Assembly (NCBI RefSeq): GCF_000295935.2
Contig: NZ_ALWO02000023.1
Coordinates: forward strand, 496,001 to 560,000
Reading direction: 5' to 3'
From: Indibacter alkaliphilus LW1
GTDB lineage: Bacteria > Bacteroidota > Bacteroidia > Cytophagales > Cyclobacteriaceae
Length of the DNA stretch: 64,000 bases
The notes beneath the pieces are model-generated. The model did not search any database. It was not told the origin of the DNA and was given only the letters and a program-made list of their open reading frames with translations. Positions 9,601 to 17,319 of the stretch are shown here, piece by piece. A program made the translations under genes and the position numbers. How positions within the stretch are numbered: the stretch's first letter is position 1; each line of letters opens with the position of its first letter.

Positions 9601-10597
9601 TACAAGCCCTCGTTTCATTTTGGCATAAGGAAATAGCTTCCTCTTTGTCTTCAGGGTGAATATGATCTTCCCAAAATGCAGGTGTATTCAACCACTCTTC
9701 AGGGCTAAATCCCAAAATCCTTTTGCATTGGGGAGAAATGTAAGAAAAAGTAAAGGTTCTGGGGTCTGCCTCCCAAATGATCCCGTCTATAGTACTTACC
9801 AGGGCTTGGAAATTCTCTTTATCTTTCTTGATTTTCTTTTCTTCCAGTATTCTATCGGTAATGTCCTGAAAGACACCGATCAGCTTTTCCGGCTGATTGG
9901 CATCATTATAGATCACAGATCCACTTGAAACTATATTCTTTATTTTCCCATTGGGAAGCAGAAACCTTTTATTAAGCTGATAAGGTATCCCTTCTTTTAA
10001 GGCAGACTGCATCATTTCCAATGCCTTATCCCGATCATCTGGATGTATGATCGAAATTCCGGATTCCATTGTCAAATCAAATTCTTCCTGATCCAATTCA
10101 CATATTGCATAAACTCCATCCGACCAAAAAAGCACATTTTCCTGAAGATCTAGCTCCCAATACCCTAAATCAGAAACTTTTTGAATATGTTCTATCGCAA
10201 TTGCTTCACGAGTTGGAGTCAATTGACCAGAACCTTGTTTGGTCAGAACATGGGAAAAGTACTTTTTCCCTGCTTGGTCAAGTAGAAATGTCACCGTCAA
10301 TTTCCAAATGGAATGCTTGTAAGAAAATTCCATTTCCCCAGAAAGGTCTTCTGAAACGGTCTTTTTCAAAAAGGAGTTTATCTTGTCATAAAGCTCTGGT
10401 TGGAATTCTTTAGCTAAGTTCTGATAACATAAAAAAACATCCTTTTCATTTTTGTCTTGGTAATCCAATTCAAAAAATTCCTTTAACAAAATGTTAGAAT
10501 AAAAAAGAGTCAATTTACCCTTTTTCAATTCAAGAATTCCAGACGGTGAATTTAAAGAATCAAAGTAAGATTTGATTCCCTCCAATTGCAAAAACAT
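6698..10597 (-). CDS. multi-PAS/GAF sensor histidine kinase (1299 aa)
   Basis: Soluble sensor kinase with no membrane helix or signal peptide. In order: a divergent N-terminal PAS-like region (1-120); PAS/PAC units at about 135-250, 262-380, 385-497, 505-625 and 640-757; a GAF domain at about 765-920 (with GSCGTAAF and a conserved ACWSQPV); a further PAS at 930-1050; HisKA with His1087 (YIASHDLQEPLRMV); and HATPase with NLIENAIKY, ADNGIGI and GTGMGLAIVKK. The second, fifth and sixth units carry HPDD/HPED/HEED motifs typical of PAS_3. It has no receiver domain. It belongs to the phytochrome-like kinase group that signals to Rcp1-type single-domain regulators such as the one at 35634. Ligands cannot be deduced. 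It is the first gene of an operon with the kinase at 5745. Confidence 0.93.
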   Translation of the reverse strand: MFLQLEGIKSYFDSLNSPSGILELKKGKLTLFYSNILLKEFFELDYQDKNEKDVFLCYQNLAKEFQPELYDKINSFLKKTVSEDLSGEMEFSYKHSIWKLTVTFLLDQAGKKYFSHVLTKQGSGQLTPTREAIAIEHIQKVSDLGYWELDLQENVLFWSDGVYAICELDQEEFDLTMESGISIIHPDDRDKALEMMQSALKEGIPYQLNKRFLLPNGKIKNIVSSGSVIYNDANQPEKLIGVFQDITDRILEEKKIKKDKENFQALVSTIDGIIWEADPRTFTFSYISPQCKRILGFSPEEWLNTPAFWEDHIHPEDKEEAISLCQNETRACRDHIFEYRMLSKWGTYIWLQDRVSVIIEDGIPQKIKGVMFDISAEKELSDDLKLLTNNTDESFVLVNRDYSIRIFNHQFRTLYKKFFDKNITKGLSILDLAVEGERAETKAIYDRVFSGEKFDTEFPIISDGKVSRIFSLSFKPVKSKGEIIGAFVTHKDVTELEKQFQEIKKSESRFRGFYESSTNFITRTDLQGNYTYCNKKYQEEFGWLYPGDSILGKQSRDTIMPYDLEKLQSIGDQCIQNPGNVFKIELDKPKPNGEVMTTLWDFLSVTDENGNPIEIQCIGIDISDRIKFEKKLKASNERFELVMRAGSECIWDFDPETKDLFLGDGFRRNFGFKVSSEDKNNDYINSMFHPDDRRWVLDKFKETLSDRNKTTWSCKFRINTEHGQYIYVDDKAIILRNQEGKAYRVVGAMRDISLEVFYDQLEVLEREVMASAMQVDTEIETVLELQVRKLEEIFPEIRISILEIKDNKVFNLCSPSMPEAYIQAIEGTEIGEYAGSCGTAAFLKQKVIVQSVATDERWEAFEGLGEKFGFKACWSQPVFNSAGEVVATFANYHAEERLPNELEVQAMDRAQRLVSLILEKFDFIEKIKDSNERFENVTQATNDAIWDYNAVKNKLFWAKGFQTLFNFDLDQIEPSLEFLISRIHEEDRDRIVNQIQVYMSDGTSESWFEEYRFIKGDGSVAYVIDRAKFIRNQDGQVTRVIGAMNDVTKFKEYEASLESLNHKLKERAKELALSNAELEQFAYIASHDLQEPLRMVTGFLQQLEKKFGDVLDEKGKKYIHFAVDGAVRMRAIILDLLEFSRVGKFVDDKEKISLNDLVQEVLLLHKKSIEEKKAIIKVSDLPTIEYFRTPIFQVFKNLIENAIKYSHPHKRPEITVSSEDSDHEWIIHIADNGIGIEKEFFERIFIIFQRLHTKEKYSGTGMGLAIVKKIIEGFKGRIWVDSEEGKGSVFSFSIPKDLQ

Positions 10598-10901
10598 GTT
10601 TCTTCTTGTGTTGGGTTGACAAAATGCATGTACTACTAATACCTGAAGGTAAATAGAATTAAAAAAAGTTACAATGTCACAACCCTAAGGTATTTGAAAT
10701 ATTGGCAGATAAATTAATCCCAGATCTAATGGTAAAAACTCGGGATAAATAACTTTATCAATCACGCAATCAAAAAAATGACCTTTGAATTGAAAAAAGT
10801 AGATTTCAAGTTGTGAGGTTGCTGCACTCTCTGACTTTGACCTATGTTCAAATCACATCAAAGTGTCCCTCTTTTTTTTTAAAAAAAACCATCATTTAAT
10901 A
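10598..10901. other. AT-rich spacer with no gene recognised
   Basis: Between the start of the large kinase and the hairpin behind the TolC gene. I find no open frame with coding character, no RNA gene and no repeat shared with the rest of the window. It presumably holds the promoter of the kinase operon, but I could not point to a convincing -33/-7 pair. Confidence 0.5.
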
Positions 10902-10939
10902 ATTCTCCAGGTAAAACAGGGTAATTCTACCTGGAGAAT
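10902..10939 (-). terminator. hairpin behind the TolC gene, probable terminator
   Basis: ATTCTCCAGGTA (10902-10913) and TACCTGGAGAAT (10928-10939) are perfect 12-base complements around a 14-base loop, starting five bases after the stop codon of the TolC gene. The T-run on the minus strand comes only some 15 bases later, so it may work as an mRNA-stabilising 3' hairpin as well as a terminator. Confidence 0.65.
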
Positions 10940-10944
10940 CAATT

Positions 10945-12279
10945 TCATTCTAGTGTATCCAAAATACCTAGTGCATAGCGCATGATTATATCCTGAAAGT
11001 ACAAGGTATATTGAGCTTGTGCATAGTCAGATTGGGCAGTAACCAATTGTTGATTGGCTTGCGCTAAGTCTACAAAATTTGAAACCCCAAGCCTGAAGCG
11101 TTCTGATATGGCCAATTGGGCCTCTTCAGCAGCTTTAAGCTGTACTTCAGTGGCCTGTTCCCTTCTGATTGCAGCCCTGTAATTTTCATAAGAAAGTTTG
11201 ACATCCTGAGAAATTTGTCTCTCCAAAGCCTTTCTTTGCAGCCCTTGATTTTTCAATTCCACTTTACTCCTGATCACATCAGTCCTGTTGTCAAAATTGT
11301 TGAATATGGGAATATTCAAACGCAAACCAAAAGACCTTTGTGGATAGATGGTAAAAAACTGTTCTCTCATCGGACGCTGGTCAAATGAGGTAGAAAAGGT
11401 ACTGTAATTGAAAAACGCATTCAATTGGGGATAGAGCATGCCCCTTGACACTGCGAGCATTTTGCGGTTTGCTTCTTCCAAGGATTGCTGCTGCAAGAGA
11501 TCTTTTCTATTTGCTACTGCTATGTCATAAAGCTCCATGTAAGAAAGTGTTGCCAAATCACTTCCAAAGCTTTCAACGCCGATTGCAATTGGTTGTGGGA
11601 TCTTATTCGGCTCCAACTGTAACGTTTCCGCCAAAGTCCAGAGATCAGTTTCCCATTGAATTTTCGCATCTAAGGCTACCGTCTCCAACCTGGCAACTTC
11701 TGACTGCTGATTGTATAAATCCGATAAGGTTCTCAGTCCAGCTTCTACAAAACCTTCAATCTGCTCCAATTGCTTCTTCTGATTCTCCAGGTTTTCCTTG
11801 GCAATATTGTAAAGTTGCTCATCGAGCAAGACCTGAAGGTACTGTTGTGCTACATTAAAAACCACATCCTCTTTGGCCCTTGCGATATCATGCTGCCCAG
11901 CATCTTCAAAATGCTTACGGGCAATAGTCTGATTGATCCTTCGGGTGCCATTAAATATTGGCATGCTCACATCCAAGTTACCGGTGATATAATCCTGTAT
12001 CTCATTGGTCACAATCAATTCCCCTTCAACTTGCTGAAACTGCTGTCCAATATTTCTTCCTACATTACTTCCCAAATTTATCCTGGGTAAATGCCATAAT
12101 TTGGCGTTTATCTTTTCAGCCCGCAGGACATCCTGCCTGTTGTTCAACATCTGAAAATCCAGGTTTTGGTCGATTCCAATCCTTACTGCTTCCTCAAAAG
12201 CAAGAGGAATGGTATCCTGAGCTTTAAGGGTGAAAACTGAAGAAATCAGTAATAATCCGCTAGTTATAATATGCTTCAT
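10945..12279 (-). CDS. TolC-family outer-membrane efflux protein
   Basis: 444 residues from the ATG at 12279, chosen because a signal peptide (MKHIITSGLLLISSVFTLKAQ) starts there and the codon lies one base after the stop of the ABC ATPase gene; an upstream ATG at 12312 would add 11 residues with no signal character. The two-fold repeated helical pattern of TolC proteins is visible, with GLRTLSDLYNQQSEVARLE in the first half and GVSNFVDLAQANQQL in the second, each preceded by long alpha-helical barrels. It should form the trimeric exit duct of an efflux or secretion system. It is the second gene of an operon with the ATPase and has no membrane-fusion (HlyD-type) gene beside it, which is unusual. 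Confidence 0.92.
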   Translation of the reverse strand: MKHIITSGLLLISSVFTLKAQDTIPLAFEEAVRIGIDQNLDFQMLNNRQDVLRAEKINAKLWHLPRINLGSNVGRNIGQQFQQVEGELIVTNEIQDYITGNLDVSMPIFNGTRRINQTIARKHFEDAGQHDIARAKEDVVFNVAQQYLQVLLDEQLYNIAKENLENQKKQLEQIEGFVEAGLRTLSDLYNQQSEVARLETVALDAKIQWETDLWTLAETLQLEPNKIPQPIAIGVESFGSDLATLSYMELYDIAVANRKDLLQQQSLEEANRKMLAVSRGMLYPQLNAFFNYSTFSTSFDQRPMREQFFTIYPQRSFGLRLNIPIFNNFDNRTDVIRSKVELKNQGLQRKALERQISQDVKLSYENYRAAIRREQATEVQLKAAEEAQLAISERFRLGVSNFVDLAQANQQLVTAQSDYAQAQYTLYFQDIIMRYALGILDTLE

Positions 12280-12280
12280 C

Positions 12281-12955
12281 TTAAATTGTAATGTCATTGT
12301 CAATTTTTCCATCTAGCATTTCTATGAGTCTATTTCCATAGTCTGCATTTTCTCGGGCATGCGTAGCTTGTATTATGGTAGTACCTTCCTTATTGAGCTC
12401 TTGAAAAACTTCCATGATTTCTTTTGCCTGTGCAGAATGAAGATTACCTGTGGGTTCATCAGCCAACAATACCCTGGGCTTACCTGCAATAGCTCTTGCT
12501 ATACCGACCAGTTGCTGTTGACCGCCGGACAATTGTTCAGGGAACAAATCCTTTTTGGCAACCATATTGAACCTATCCAAAAGATCTGCGATGATACTCT
12601 TTCTCTCAGAAGAGGACACATTTCTATACAATAGTGGAGTTTCAATATTTTCGTAGACAGTAAGCTCATCTATGAGGTGATAAGCTTGGAAAATATAGCC
12701 GAATTCAGATTTGTGAAGCTTATTTTTATTTTTATCCTTCATCGAGTTGATGGATTGCCCATCAAAAAAATACTGTCCTTCGTAATCTTCATCCAAGAGA
12801 CCAATAATATTAAGGAGCGTGGACTTCCCTACGCCCGAGGGCCCCATCAAAGTGATAAATTCTCCCTGTTGGATTTCCAGGTCTATACCTTTGAGGATAA
12901 AGGTCCTCTGGAACCTGGATTCAATAAATTTGTCAATATCTTTCAGTACAATCAT
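12281..12955 (-). CDS. MacB/LolD-type ABC transporter ATPase
   Basis: 224 residues from the ATG at 12955. A longer frame up to 13096 is rejected because it would run through the terminator of the preceding gene and the proposed sigma-54 promoter. Walker A is GPSGVGKST (38-46), then the Q-loop (FGYIFQ), signature LSGGQQQ, Walker B RVLLADEPTGNL and H-loop QATHA. Length and sequence are those of the stand-alone ATPases that drive MacB, LolCE or FtsX-type permeases. No permease lies next to it, but it shares promoter architecture with permease operons 21-39 kb away in the window, so it is the likely motor for one or more of them. It is followed after one base by the TolC gene. Confidence 0.95.
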   Translation of the reverse strand: MIVLKDIDKFIESRFQRTFILKGIDLEIQQGEFITLMGPSGVGKSTLLNIIGLLDEDYEGQYFFDGQSINSMKDKNKNKLHKSEFGYIFQAYHLIDELTVYENIETPLLYRNVSSSERKSIIADLLDRFNMVAKKDLFPEQLSGGQQQLVGIARAIAGKPRVLLADEPTGNLHSAQAKEIMEVFQELNKEGTTIIQATHARENADYGNRLIEMLDGKIDNDITI

Positions 12956-13027
12956 GGATATGTTGGCTAAGAATCTAATTTGATCGGTCAAACAAGTTTT
13001 AATCACTTGATTGCCCCCTCTTCCTAG

Positions 13028-13128
13028 TCCACTTCCATGCCATAAAAAAAGCCTCAAATTGCCCTGTATCGGACAATCTGAGGCTGTTTTATACATTTTG
13101 AGGCGTACATCTTTGTCCGCATGCGGAC
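13028..13128 (-). promoter_or_regulatory. sigma-54-like promoter with upstream activator palindrome (ATPase-TolC operon)
   Basis: On the minus strand TGGCATGGAAGTGGA (13042 to 13028) matches the -24/-12 layout of sigma-54 promoters (TGGCAC, N5, TTGC) at -24 and has GA in place of GC at -12. The perfect palindrome GTCCGCATGCGGAC lies at 13115-13128, 73 bases upstream measured from the first base of each element. The terminator of the SDR gene sits between the two. The same pair at the same spacing occurs before three permease units (see 34447, 49148, 51753). A second imperfect site, TTGTCCGATACAGGGCAA, lies in the terminator loop at 13061-13078. Confidence 0.65.
13044..13084 (-). terminator. 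terminator of the SDR gene
   Basis: GCCTCAAATTG (13051-13061) pairs with CAATCTGAGGC (13074-13084) with one mismatch. On the minus strand the stem is followed by seven T (13050 to 13044). It ends the SDR transcript and lies inside the long open frame upstream of the ABC ATPase, which supports the later start of that gene. Confidence 0.85.
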
Positions 13129-13132
13129 GATA

Positions 13133-13846
13133 TCAGCCAGGAATACTGGGTCTCACTTCAATTTTACTTGGAAGTGTACGCGGATGCATCTGCATCAGGT
13201 CTACTACCATCTTACCCAAATCCTCAATCTGTATTTTCCAGGAATCAGCTTCATTGGGCACGTGATCATTGAAGTACGTGGCAACGGAACCGGGCATAAT
13301 GGTCGTACATCTAATCCCTTCATTTCGTAAGTCCAGCATCACTGCCTGTGTAAATCCGGTCAAACCAAATTTACTTGCATTGTAGGCAGAACCCTTTGCA
13401 AAGAAATTGGTACCCGCCAAACTGGAAATAGTGATAAAGTAACCCTTTGACTGCTTCAAAGCTTCAAGCCCCGCCTTAATACTGTTGAAAACACCTGTCA
13501 AGTTAGTATCAATTGTTTCATGCCATTGCTCATGGCTCATCTCCTGGATGGAGGCAAAATGACCTATGCCGGCATTGGCAACCAAAAGGTCCAATTGGCC
13601 CCATTTATCCATCATGGTCTGTACTGCTTTCTGCTGTGAAGCAAAATCCCTCACATCAGCTTCAAGTCCAAGGGCCTCCCCTTTTCCTATCTTATTCAGT
13701 TCAGCTGCGGCTTTATCCGCAGCCTCCTGCGACCGGCTGGTTATGGCCACCCGCATTCCCTGTTCCATCAGGGCTGCTGCTATTCCATAACCTATTCCTT
13801 TACTTCCTCCTGTGATAAAAGCTGTTTTGTTTGCTATATTTTGCAT
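13133..13846 (-). CDS. short-chain dehydrogenase/reductase (FabG-like)
   Basis: 237 residues, classical SDR. The cofactor motif TGGSKGIG is at 12-19, with Arg38 after the second strand suggesting NADPH; NAG at 91-93; Asn115; catalytic Ser141/142, Tyr155 and Lys159 (YNASK). The family reduces carbonyls or oxidises alcohols in the cytoplasm as tetramers. The sequence is close to the 3-oxoacyl-ACP reductase-like group but no fatty-acid genes are nearby, so the substrate is unknown. Only a few bases separate its stop codon from the palindrome at 13115-13128. Confidence 0.93.
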   Translation of the reverse strand: MQNIANKTAFITGGSKGIGYGIAAALMEQGMRVAITSRSQEAADKAAAELNKIGKGEALGLEADVRDFASQQKAVQTMMDKWGQLDLLVANAGIGHFASIQEMSHEQWHETIDTNLTGVFNSIKAGLEALKQSKGYFITISSLAGTNFFAKGSAYNASKFGLTGFTQAVMLDLRNEGIRCTTIMPGSVATYFNDHVPNEADSWKIQIEDLGKMVVDLMQMHPRTLPSKIEVRPSIPG

Positions 13847-13964
13847 GGTTTTTATTTAGGTTAAAAATTCGATTATCTACTTATCAAAACCTGTCATCAC
13901 TTAAAGTGGTTCAGAAAAATTTAAATTCAGCAATTATTTCCCCGGTAGCCTTCTGCATTTTGTG

Positions 13965-14107
13965 TCAAAGTCCATTTGAATTTATATTGAATTTACTCCC
14001 GACATGCATGCCGGCAAAGCCGTCTGGGGTTCCCATATTGCTCAAGCATCCCATTAGGAAATAAATTGGAGGGAAAATAGCATCGGGATAAATTTCTTTC
14101 ACAGGAA
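13965..14107 (-). pseudogene. fragment of a second copy of the metallopeptidase gene at 19861
   Basis: Read on the minus strand from 14107, the spacer encodes about 40 residues including IFPPIYFL, NMGTPDGFAGM and a stop at 13965. They align without gaps to residues 187-227 of the protein at 19861-21012, which has IFPPIYFLLGSLNNMGTPDG in that place. The HExxH region and everything before residue 187 are missing. This is a remnant of a duplicated gene, squeezed between an SDR gene and a lipoprotein gene. The identity over a short but highly specific stretch makes chance unlikely. Confidence 0.85.
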
Positions 14108-14548
14108 TTAAAACTTGATCACAACCAATTTCTCATCCTCTTTATCAGGAAGAAATTCACTGATGGCTTTCATCTGGAATGTTTCACCAATCCTGACGTA
14201 ATGGGAATAACCAAAACTAACATGATACCTATGAATATCCACCGATTCCTTTATTTCAAACCTGATCTTGTTCAACTCGTCAGGAATTTCCTTAAAAGGT
14301 ATCATACCTGTAGATTCCTTTAAAATTCTGATTTCCTCAGCTGTTATCTTATCCACTAGGCTCACTCCAACATTTAAGTTGACAAAATAGCTGTCAAACT
14401 GCGTGGCACTGTAATCTTTGTCCGTAAAAAATTCAAAGAGAACCTTTTTTTCCTTTTCCAGCACGGGGAACTCTAACTCTGGCCCAAAAGATTCACATGA
14501 AATAAAAACAAGCGATATTAAGATTGCGATAATTAATGAATTTTTCAT
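14108..14548 (-). CDS. small lipoprotein of unknown function
   Basis: 146 residues from the ATG at 14548 (another ATG three codons earlier is possible). A signal peptide with lipobox FISC puts the mature N-terminus at about Cys17. The rest is hydrophilic, rich in Glu, Lys and Phe, with no motif I recognise and no repeats. It directly precedes the metallopeptidase remnant, so it may once have been co-transcribed with a full copy of that gene. The intact paralogue at 19861 has no such partner, so a functional link is only a guess. Confidence 0.7.
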   Translation of the reverse strand: MKNSLIIAILISLVFISCESFGPELEFPVLEKEKKVLFEFFTDKDYSATQFDSYFVNLNVGVSLVDKITAEEIRILKESTGMIPFKEIPDELNKIRFEIKESVDIHRYHVSFGYSHYVRIGETFQMKAISEFLPDKEDEKLVVIKF

Positions 14549-14754
14549 TGGAATCATTTTTTTTCAATTGTAAATACTCTTTTAGGTTTGCAAAGATGCC
14601 GGTAAAATTAATTCTTGGCAGGACGCTTAATTGTCCGGTACATCCCAGCCAGCATATGGACAGGGTTTTTCCGGCCTGTTTGAAGTGGTATCGGTTTACT
14701 GGTAATGAAGCCATAAGCTTTTTTATAAATTAATTAAAACTTGTAATCGTTGAA

Positions 14755-15363
14755 TCAATTCATGGCATGTGTTGGCGGTACTGCATTGGGTACCAGGTTA
14801 TTGATAGGTTTGAGAGATTTCAGGTAAGCATAAATCGCCTTGGTTTCCTGATCTGTCATATGGCTGTACATATCCCATGGCATTGGAGGCAATAATTGTC
14901 TGGCTGTTTTTATTCCTTTATACCTTCCTTCCCTAAGAGCAATGGAAAATTGTTCTTCAGTCCAGAATCCGATTCCTGTATCCTCATCGGGAGTAAGATT
15001 TGCAGCATAGGAGATTCCCCAAGGTCCAATCCATGCCGTTAGCGTCTGAGTAGCTGCAACACCTTTTTGCTCCAGTTCAGCTCGGTTGATTTCCGGTAGA
15101 GGTAAAGCTGCAGGGTGACCGGATAGCTGAAGATCCATATCCAGTTCGGGTCCTTTGGGTCCCATCTTCTTGGGGGTATGACAATCATGACAGCCTGAAA
15201 CCAAAGTCAGGTGTTTTCCATATTCTTCCAGAGTCTGAAATCCTTGTAAAGCCTCAGTTGGTTCTAGCTCAGGCAATTCTGATTTAGCAGGCTGTTGGCA
15301 TTCACTCAGCCCCAAAACAGCTATCAATGATAGCCCTAGGGGAATTATTGTCCTTCTTTTCAT
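14755..15363 (-). CDS. c-type cytochrome lipoprotein, single haem
   Basis: 202 residues. The signal peptide ends in a lipobox-like LSEC (Cys22), so the protein is likely anchored on the periplasmic side. One haem site, CHDCH (58-62), lies in GCHDCHTPKKM; the late MPWDMYSHM segment (about 163-171) contains candidate axial methionines. Layout and the ending AIYAYLKSLKPI are those of the cytochromes that accompany periplasmic dehydrogenases or alcohol oxidases. No dehydrogenase partner is adjacent, so it may serve as a general electron carrier. The gene stands alone, with a long spacer upstream. Confidence 0.88.
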   Translation of the reverse strand: MKRRTIIPLGLSLIAVLGLSECQQPAKSELPELEPTEALQGFQTLEEYGKHLTLVSGCHDCHTPKKMGPKGPELDMDLQLSGHPAALPLPEINRAELEQKGVAATQTLTAWIGPWGISYAANLTPDEDTGIGFWTEEQFSIALREGRYKGIKTARQLLPPMPWDMYSHMTDQETKAIYAYLKSLKPINNLVPNAVPPTHAMN

Positions 15364-15735
15364 TTTTTAAGTTGGTTAAGTAGATAATGATTTATAATAG
15401 TGATGATTGGAAAAGTAGCTGAAAGGTTGCCTGTGAATTGTTTTTGGCAAGGAATATTTTATAAGAATCATTTTATTAATCACATACCGCTCTTGCGGTT
15501 AGAGCATTGACAATTCCTTAATTCACATTTCACCCAAACTTGTGATTTTTGAAATCTGAATTCCTTTTGAAAGTTGAAGGAATATATTTTGATAATTTCT
15601 CATAAGTCAAAATCACAGTGGAGCAGAGCAAGGGGACACCTCCAAAAAAGGAACAAAAACAAAACAGAGGAATCCGTTTCATACATGATATATGTGTAAA
15701 AAGCTTAGAGATTCTATTTGAACCCTCAATTTTAT

Positions 15736-15861
15736 ATGATCCAATTCATTAAGTTCAGTTCAGGAGAAATATTTGCTGAAATGGGCCCGTCAATAATGAC
15801 GTTGATTTTTGCAGGTATTGTGTTTTACCTGGACTTCAAGGCCTCAACCCGAACCAACTAA
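15736..15861 (+). CDS. possible 41-residue membrane peptide
   Basis: In the 975-base stretch between the cytochrome and AraC genes, an ATG at 15736 opens 41 codons. The product has one hydrophobic segment (IMTLIFAGIVFYL, about 20-32) followed by a basic tail. I do not recognise it and see no clear ribosome site. It may be the start of a decayed gene continuing at 15874-16278. Confidence 0.25.
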   Translation: MIQFIKFSSGEIFAEMGPSIMTLIFAGIVFYLDFKASTRTN

Positions 15862-15873
15862 TAACATCACCTT

Positions 15874-16278
15874 GAACAAGTAGCACTCTGGACAAACAAC
15901 CTGGAAAGCCTAAAAGACAATCATGGTTTACACTTCGGTGGAAAGACCAGCTTTTTTATCTAAATCAAAAGACCGGATTCAAAAGCTTCTTTAAAAACTT
16001 TTCGGGAGGTGCCGGATTGGAAATCATGCTGATGGATGGAATTTCCTCTAACCTTACTGACGGAAAGACCAAACAGGACCTTGGATTAATCCATCTGCCT
16101 AATCTTTCTGGTATGAAATAATATGGCCCAAATGCCCGATTTCATCAAAACATACATTGACAGTGCTTTGTACCTCATGGAATCCAAATCCCTCTATGTG
16201 ACGGTCATCCCTGCGCACCATTGGATAAATCAAAACAAATCAAATTCACATATTGATGTGATTTCAGGTCTGTTCTGA
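15874..16278 (+). pseudogene. probable decayed coding sequence, family not recognised
   Basis: Three consecutive + strand fragments with protein-like composition are separated by stops and frame changes: from 15874 (WTNNLESLKDNHGLHFGG...) to a stop near 15963; 15969-16121 (GGAGLEIMLMDGISSN..., ending NLSGMK); and 16123-16278, starting with ATG (MPDFIKTYIDSALYLME...). Each reads like an amphipathic folded protein and not random AT-rich sequence. I could not assign a family. An array of unrelated short frames is the alternative. The rest of 15364-16338 holds nothing I can name. Confidence 0.35.
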
Positions 16279-16338
16279 AGTTGCGATATTTGTTTTACTT
16301 ATAGAACCAATCCCGTCATTGCATATAATCTGAAATCC

Positions 16339-17319
16339 ATGGATTTTTCACTTATCAACCCTAAGCAATCTTCCCCTCTTGACCTTTCAGCCAAGGTGAG
16401 ACTGATATCCTCAAAGCCAAACCTTCAGGAACTGGCTTTGAATTTTTCGGATATCAATTATGGACTAGTGGACTGTAAGGTGTTGGCTACACCAAACTTG
16501 TCCCTGATGTTTGGAAATATCCAACTGCAGCCCAACATCAAGCTCAAATCCGAGACTCCTGAAAACAGTGTCAATTTCCCGTTTTTATTGGAAGGGGAAA
16601 TAGCCTCCAGATTTTACAGTTATCCGCAAAAGCAGTTACTTACTGCAAATTCCCATAATGCCATCCATTTGACCCAGACAGAAGGTGAACATCATTTGCC
16701 ATTGGGCAAGGTTAAAACTTTTCACATCAGCCTCGGTTCGGATTACTTCTTTGATACTTTTAGCTCGGAAGACAAGGTCACCGAAACATTGAAAAACAGC
16801 ATTGATATCCAAAGACCCGAAGTGGCATCAACCCGACCCGGGCATCTCAATGCTGAAATGAAGTGGATTATCAGTTCCATAACCAACAATCCCTTTGAGG
16901 GAGATATGAAAAAAATGTACCTGGAAATAAAAACCTTGGAACTGATCTCCTTACAGTTGTACCAGCTTGATAACATAAAGCGATTAGGAAGAGAAAGGGA
17001 AAATCATCAGGACCTTGCTTATGCTGTCAGATCTTTTTTGGAGTCAGACATTACAGCGACTTGGACCTTGGTAGCACTGGCCAAAAAATTCGGGACCAAT
17101 ATTCAGACCCTTAAGACATCCTTTAAAGCGGAATTTGATACAGGGATCTTTGCCTACTACCAACATTTGAGAATGGACCATGCCCTGAACATGCTGAAAG
17201 ATCAAAAAAACTCCATTGTGGAAGTCTCAGAATGGCTGGGATACAGCCATCAAAACCACTTTTCAGCAGCTTTTAAAAAGCACTTTGGTTACCCTCCCTC
17301 AGAAGCTTTGAAGCGGTAA
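16339..17319 (+). CDS. AraC-family transcriptional regulator
   Basis: 326 residues. The C-terminal hundred (about 225-326) form the double helix-turn-helix of AraC/XylS proteins: the first in WTLVALAKKFGTNIQTLK, the second in SIVEVSEWLGYSHQNHFSAAF, followed by the signature FKKHFGYPPSEALKR. The N-terminal 200 residues would be the sensing part; I see no conserved cupin motif and cannot name a ligand. The group resembles the YSIRK/PchR-like regulators that respond to small molecules such as siderophores. Its target could be the cupin and NmrA genes that follow on the same strand, 530 bases downstream, but no operator is visible. Confidence 0.9.
   Translation: MDFSLINPKQSSPLDLSAKVRLISSKPNLQELALNFSDINYGLVDCKVLATPNLSLMFGNIQLQPNIKLKSETPENSVNFPFLLEGEIASRFYSYPQKQLLTANSHNAIHLTQTEGEHHLPLGKVKTFHISLGSDYFFDTFSSEDKVTETLKNSIDIQRPEVASTRPGHLNAEMKWIISSITNNPFEGDMKKMYLEIKTLELISLQLYQLDNIKRLGRERENHQDLAYAVRSFLESDITATWTLVALAKKFGTNIQTLKTSFKAEFDTGIFAYYQHLRMDHALNMLKDQKNSIVEVSEWLGYSHQNHFSAAFKKHFGYPPSEALKR

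Noticed and set aside
12956-13096. 47-residue N-terminal extension of the ABC ATPase
   Set aside because: It contains the SDR terminator and the sigma-54-like element, and ABC ATPases of this type begin near MIVLKDIDKF.
14493-14714. 73-codon frame before the small lipoprotein
   Set aside because: It overlaps the lipoprotein gene in another frame and has no family resemblance or signal.
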